Assembly: GCA_016892645.1 (NCBI GenBank)
Contig: JAFEMX010000005.1
Coordinates: 1 to 64,000, forward strand
Direction: 5' to 3'
Origin: Micrococcaceae bacterium RIT 802
GTDB taxonomy: Bacteria > Actinomycetota > Actinomycetes > Actinomycetales > Micrococcaceae
Length of the DNA stretch: 64,000 nt
A program made the translations under genes and the position numbers. Positions 61,587-64,000 of the stretch are shown here, piece after piece; positions within the stretch are counted from its first letter, which is position 1; each line of letters starts with the position of its first letter. The notes beneath the pieces were generated by a model that saw nothing but the letters and a program-made list of their open reading frames with translations, was not told the DNA's origin and ran no database searches.

Positions 61587-61600
61587 ACAACATATAGGGG
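61587..61600. promoter_or_regulatory. NrdR box 1
   Basis: On the minus strand CCCCTATATGTTGT, which matches the NrdR consensus ACACWATATNTTGT except at the two outer A positions. 16 bases before box 2. Confidence 0.75.
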
Positions 61601-61604
61601 TTGC

Positions 61605-61632
61605 TTGCCGCAGCTTGCACTACATGTAGTAT
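61605..61632 (+). promoter_or_regulatory. nrdHIE promoter
   Basis: TTGCCG (61605-61610) and TAGTAT (61627-61632), spacer 16. The NrdR boxes flank the -35 and cover the -10, as expected for repression. The leader to nrdH is ~130 bases with no supported gene. Confidence 0.5.
61617..61630. promoter_or_regulatory. NrdR box 2
   Basis: GCACTACATGTAGT, containing the 12-base palindrome ACTACATGTAGT; 11 of 14 positions fit the NrdR consensus. Centre-to-centre distance to box 1 is 30 bases, about three helical turns, the usual spacing. Confidence 0.72.
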
Positions 61633-61767
61633 TGAAATCTCCGAAGGCGCCCCACAGGCCGGGACCGGTTCTAGCACGGTTTTCGCCCTATTCGGCCCGC
61701 TTTTGGACCCCGGTCAGCCGGGGCACATATCGAAGAAACCACCATCTTGTACGAGGGGACCAACGCC

Positions 61768-62010
61768 ATGACCGTCACGGTTTACACCAAGCCAGCATGC
61801 GTGCAGTGCAACGCCACATACCGCGCGCTGGACAAGAAGGGCATTGCCTACCAGAAGGTTGACATTTCCCAGGATCCCGAGGCGCTCGAGCGCGTTCGTG
61901 CCCTCGGCTACATGCAGGCCCCCGTGGTCATCACCGAGGCCGACCACTGGTCCGGCTTCCGCCCGGACAAGATCGAGGAACTCTCGGAGCTCGCCTCGAG
62001 CGTCGCCTAA
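61768..62010 (+). CDS. nrdH: Glutaredoxin-like NrdH redoxin
   Basis: Electron donor for class Ib ribonucleotide reductase. 80 residues, VYTKPACVQCNATYRALDKKG with active CVQC (11-14), then APVVITEADHWSGFRPDKI, the NrdH specificity motif. ATG 61768 with GAGGGGAC upstream. First gene of nrdHIE. Confidence 0.96.
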   Translation: MTVTVYTKPACVQCNATYRALDKKGIAYQKVDISQDPEALERVRALGYMQAPVVITEADHWSGFRPDKIEELSELASSVA

Positions 62011-62043
62011 AGCACCACCCATCACCACCAGTTGGAGGCCGGC

Positions 62044-62514
62044 ATGATGTCCGCCGACACCGTGGTGGCGACCCACAGGTCTCCGGTCGCCACCACGCGC
62101 ACGTCCCTGATCTACTTCTCATCCGCTTCCGGATACACGAAGCGGTTCATCGAGAAGCTGGAACTCGATGCGGCGCGCATCCCCCTCCATGCCAGGGACC
62201 CCGAGTTGCTGGCCACCGAACCGTACGTTCTCGTCCTCCCCACCTATGGCGGGGAAAAGGGTGAACGGTCGATTCTCCCGCAGGTCATCCGCTTCCTCAA
62301 CAACGAGGGCAACCGGAACCTGCTGCGCGGCGTCATCGGCGCCGGCAATACGAACTTTGGAACCACCTACTGCCTGGCGGCGGACAAGATCTCCGCCAAA
62401 TGCGGGGTTCCAGTGCTGTACCGCTTCGAACTCATGGGCACGTCCGAGGATGTGGCCCATGTACGCCAAGGATTGGAAGAGTTTTGGAAACAACAGTCGC
62501 AGAGTCGACCGTGA
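62044..62514 (+). CDS. nrdI: Flavodoxin-like NrdI protein
   Basis: FMN protein that generates the Mn-tyrosyl radical of class Ib reductase. 156 residues: [18 protein letters not shown] (FMN phosphate loop), [34 protein letters not shown] lies 5 bases before ATG 62044 (8 before ATG 62047). Overlaps nrdE (GTGA). Confidence 0.96.
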   Translation: MMSADTVVATHRSPVATTRTSLIYFSSASGYTKRFIEKLELDAARIPLHARDPELLATEPYVLVLPTYGGEKGERSILPQVIRFLNNEGNRNLLRGVIGAGNTNFGTTYCLAADKISAKCGVPVLYRFELMGTSEDVAHVRQGLEEFWKQQSQSRP

Positions 62515-64000
62515 AGACCGAGAGCAAGGAAGTCCCCGAAGCCTTCAAGGGGCTGGGCTACCACGAGCTGAACGCCATGCTCAACCTCTACGACCGGGAT
62601 GGCAACATCCAGTTCGAGGCGGACCAGGCAGCGGCGCGGCAGTACTTCCTGCAGCACGTGAACACCAACACCGTCTTCTTCCATGACCTGGACGAGAAGC
62701 TCGAATACCTGATCAAGCACGAGTACTACGAGCGCGAAACCCTCGACCAGTACACGATGAACTTCGTGCGCGAGCTCTACTCACACGCGTACAAGAAGAA
62801 GTTCCGCTTCGAGACCTTCCTCGGTGCGTTCAAGTTCTACACCTCGTACACGCTGAAGACCTTCGACGGCAAGCGCTACCTCGAACGCTACGAGGACCGT
62901 GTGTGCATGGTCGCCCTGCACCTGGCCCGCGGCGACGACCAGCTGGCCATCCAGCTCGTCGACGAGATCATCGACGGCCGTTTCCAGCCTGCCACCCCGA
63001 CCTTCCTCAATGCCGGCAAGGCCCAGCGCGGCGAGCTCGTCTCCTGCTTCCTGCTGCGCGTCGAGGACAACATGGAGTCGATTGCCCGCGGCATCAACTC
63101 CTCGCTGCAGCTGTCCAAGCGCGGCGGCGGTGTCGCCCTGTCGCTGACCAACATCCGCGAGCATGGGGCGCCGATCAAGCAGATCGAGAACCAGTCCTCC
63201 GGCGTGATCCCCGTGATGAAGCTCCTCGAGGACAGCTTCTCCTACGCCAACCAGCTCGGTGCCCGCCAGGGCGCCGGCGCGGTCTACCTGCATGCCCACC
63301 ACCCGGACATCTACCGGTTCCTGGACACCAAGCGCGAGAACGCCGACGAGAAGATCCGCATCAAGACCCTCTCCCTGGGCGTCGTGGTCCCGGACATCAC
63401 CTTCGAGCTGGCCCGCAAGAACGAGGACATGTACCTCTTCTCCCCGTACGACGTCGAGCGCGTCTACGGCATGCCGTTCTCCGATGTCTCGGTCACCGAG
63501 AAGTACTACGAGATGGTCGACGACTCCCGGATCAAGAAGACCAAGATCAGTGCCCGCGAGTTCTTCCAGACTCTCGCCGAGATCCAGTTCGAATCCGGCT
63601 ACCCGTACGTCATGTTCGAGGACACCGTGAACCGGGCCAACCCGATCAAGGGCAAGGTCACCATGAGCAACCTCTGCTCGGAGATCCTGCAGGTGTCGTC
63701 CCCCTCGACCTACAAGGACGACCTGGGCTACGACGTCGTCGGCAAGGACATCTCCTGCAACCTGGGTTCGATGAACATCGCCAAGGCGATGGACTCCCCG
63801 GATCTGGGTGCCTCGGTCGAGACGGCCATCCGTGCACTCTCCGCCGTCTCCGACATGTCCTACATCGGATCGGTTCCCTCGATCGCCGAGGGCAACCAGC
63901 AATCGCACGCCATCGGCCTGGGGCAGATGAACCTGCACGGCTACCTGGCGCGCGAGCGCGTCCACTACGGCTCCGAGGAGGGCCTGGACTTCACGAACAT
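62511..64000 (+). CDS. nrdE: Class Ib ribonucleoside-diphosphate reductase alpha subunit (5' part)
   Basis: Large catalytic subunit, first 496 codons present, 3' end outside the window. [24 protein letters not shown] is the NrdE N-terminus, [22 protein letters not shown] gives the first redox Cys (Cys179), [21 protein letters not shown] and [14 protein letters not shown] (active-site radical region follows NLCSEI) are present. No N-terminal ATP cone, so class Ib rather than Ia. GTG 62511 overlaps the nrdI stop; TTG 62484 is a less likely start. Confidence 0.96.
   Translation, partial: MKTESKEVPEAFKGLGYHELNAMLNLYDRDGNIQFEADQAAARQYFLQHVNTNTVFFHDLDEKLEYLIKHEYYERETLDQYTMNFVRELYSHAYKKKFRFETFLGAFKFYTSYTLKTFDGKRYLERYEDRVCMVALHLARGDDQLAIQLVDEIIDGRFQPATPTFLNAGKAQRGELVSCFLLRVEDNMESIARGINSSLQLSKRGGGVALSLTNIREHGAPIKQIENQSSGVIPVMKLLEDSFSYANQLGARQGAGAVYLHAHHPDIYRFLDTKRENADEKIRIKTLSLGVVVPDITFELARKNEDMYLFSPYDVERVYGMPFSDVSVTEKYYEMVDDSRIKKTKISAREFFQTLAEIQFESGYPYVMFEDTVNRANPIKGKVTMSNLCSEILQVSSPSTYKDDLGYDVVGKDISCNLGSMNIAKAMDSPDLGASVETAIRALSAVSDMSYIGSVPSIAEGNQQSHAIGLGQMNLHGYLARERVHYGSEEGLDFTN

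Overview
The window is chromosomal DNA of a high-GC actinobacterium, most likely a member of the Micrococcaceae (Arthrobacter, Paenarthrobacter or Citricoccus-like). I infer this from several things: the strong G/C bias at third codon positions; the frequent GTG starts and GTGA/ATGA/TAATG gene overlaps; genes that appear to be transcribed without a leader; paired clpP genes followed by clpX; an actinobacterial translational T-box before a long-form ileS; a mycothiol-linked DsbA-fold protein beside clpX; and the block rne-rplU-rpmA-obg-proB-proA-nadD-rsfS. The species cannot be fixed from the sequence alone. Nearly all of the window is ordinary core genome. There is no CRISPR array, intact insertion sequence or prophage.

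Layout. 0-8.4 kb: a leftward stress operon (OsmC-family protein, AlkD-like repair protein, group II truncated globin), leftward pepN, then a rightward set of a lactonase, rpiB, a Nei/Fpg glycosylase, a tRNA-Gly and an HTH protein. 8.4-16.9 kb: tRNA-Pro and the proteostasis genes tig, clpP1, clpP2 and clpX, a DsbA-fold protein, leftward valS and a DUF488 gene. 17-31 kb: a carboxylesterase, then an SDR gene and a sulfur-assimilation cluster: CbiX-type chelatase, sulfite reductase, cysH, cysD, cysN, a three-gene NitT/SsuABC-type importer, a short CysG-like bifunctional protein and a ferredoxin-NADP reductase. Together these cover activation of sulfate to APS, reduction to sulfite and sulfide, siroheme synthesis and electron supply. 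31-35.6 kb: an MBL-fold protein and a carbohydrate importer operon without its own ATPase.

35.6-37.1 kb is the one clearly foreign-looking patch. It has a visibly lower G+C content and a single 372-codon gene carrying a HEPN-type R-N-x3-H motif. It lies between the end of the sugar operon and the ileS leader. It is the best candidate here for an undescribed or poorly described system, probably an RNase-type defence or toxin gene. Immediately after it comes a well-defined T-box riboswitch (specifier ATC, T-box TGGTACCGCG, mutually exclusive SD-sequestering helix) controlling ileS.

37.4-56.4 kb: ileS, folC, a DUF4233 membrane protein and ndk; leftward GAF-ANTAR and VKOR genes; rne; the two ribosomal proteins; obg; proB; proA; a His-rich small membrane protein; nadD, which lacks an ordinary start codon; an anchored disordered protein; rsfS; and tRNA-Ala. 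56.7-61.3 kb: leftward BCCT transporter, AHSA1-family protein and poxB. 61.3-64 kb: a regulatory region with two correctly spaced NrdR boxes, then nrdH, nrdI and the 5' part of nrdE, which runs off the window.
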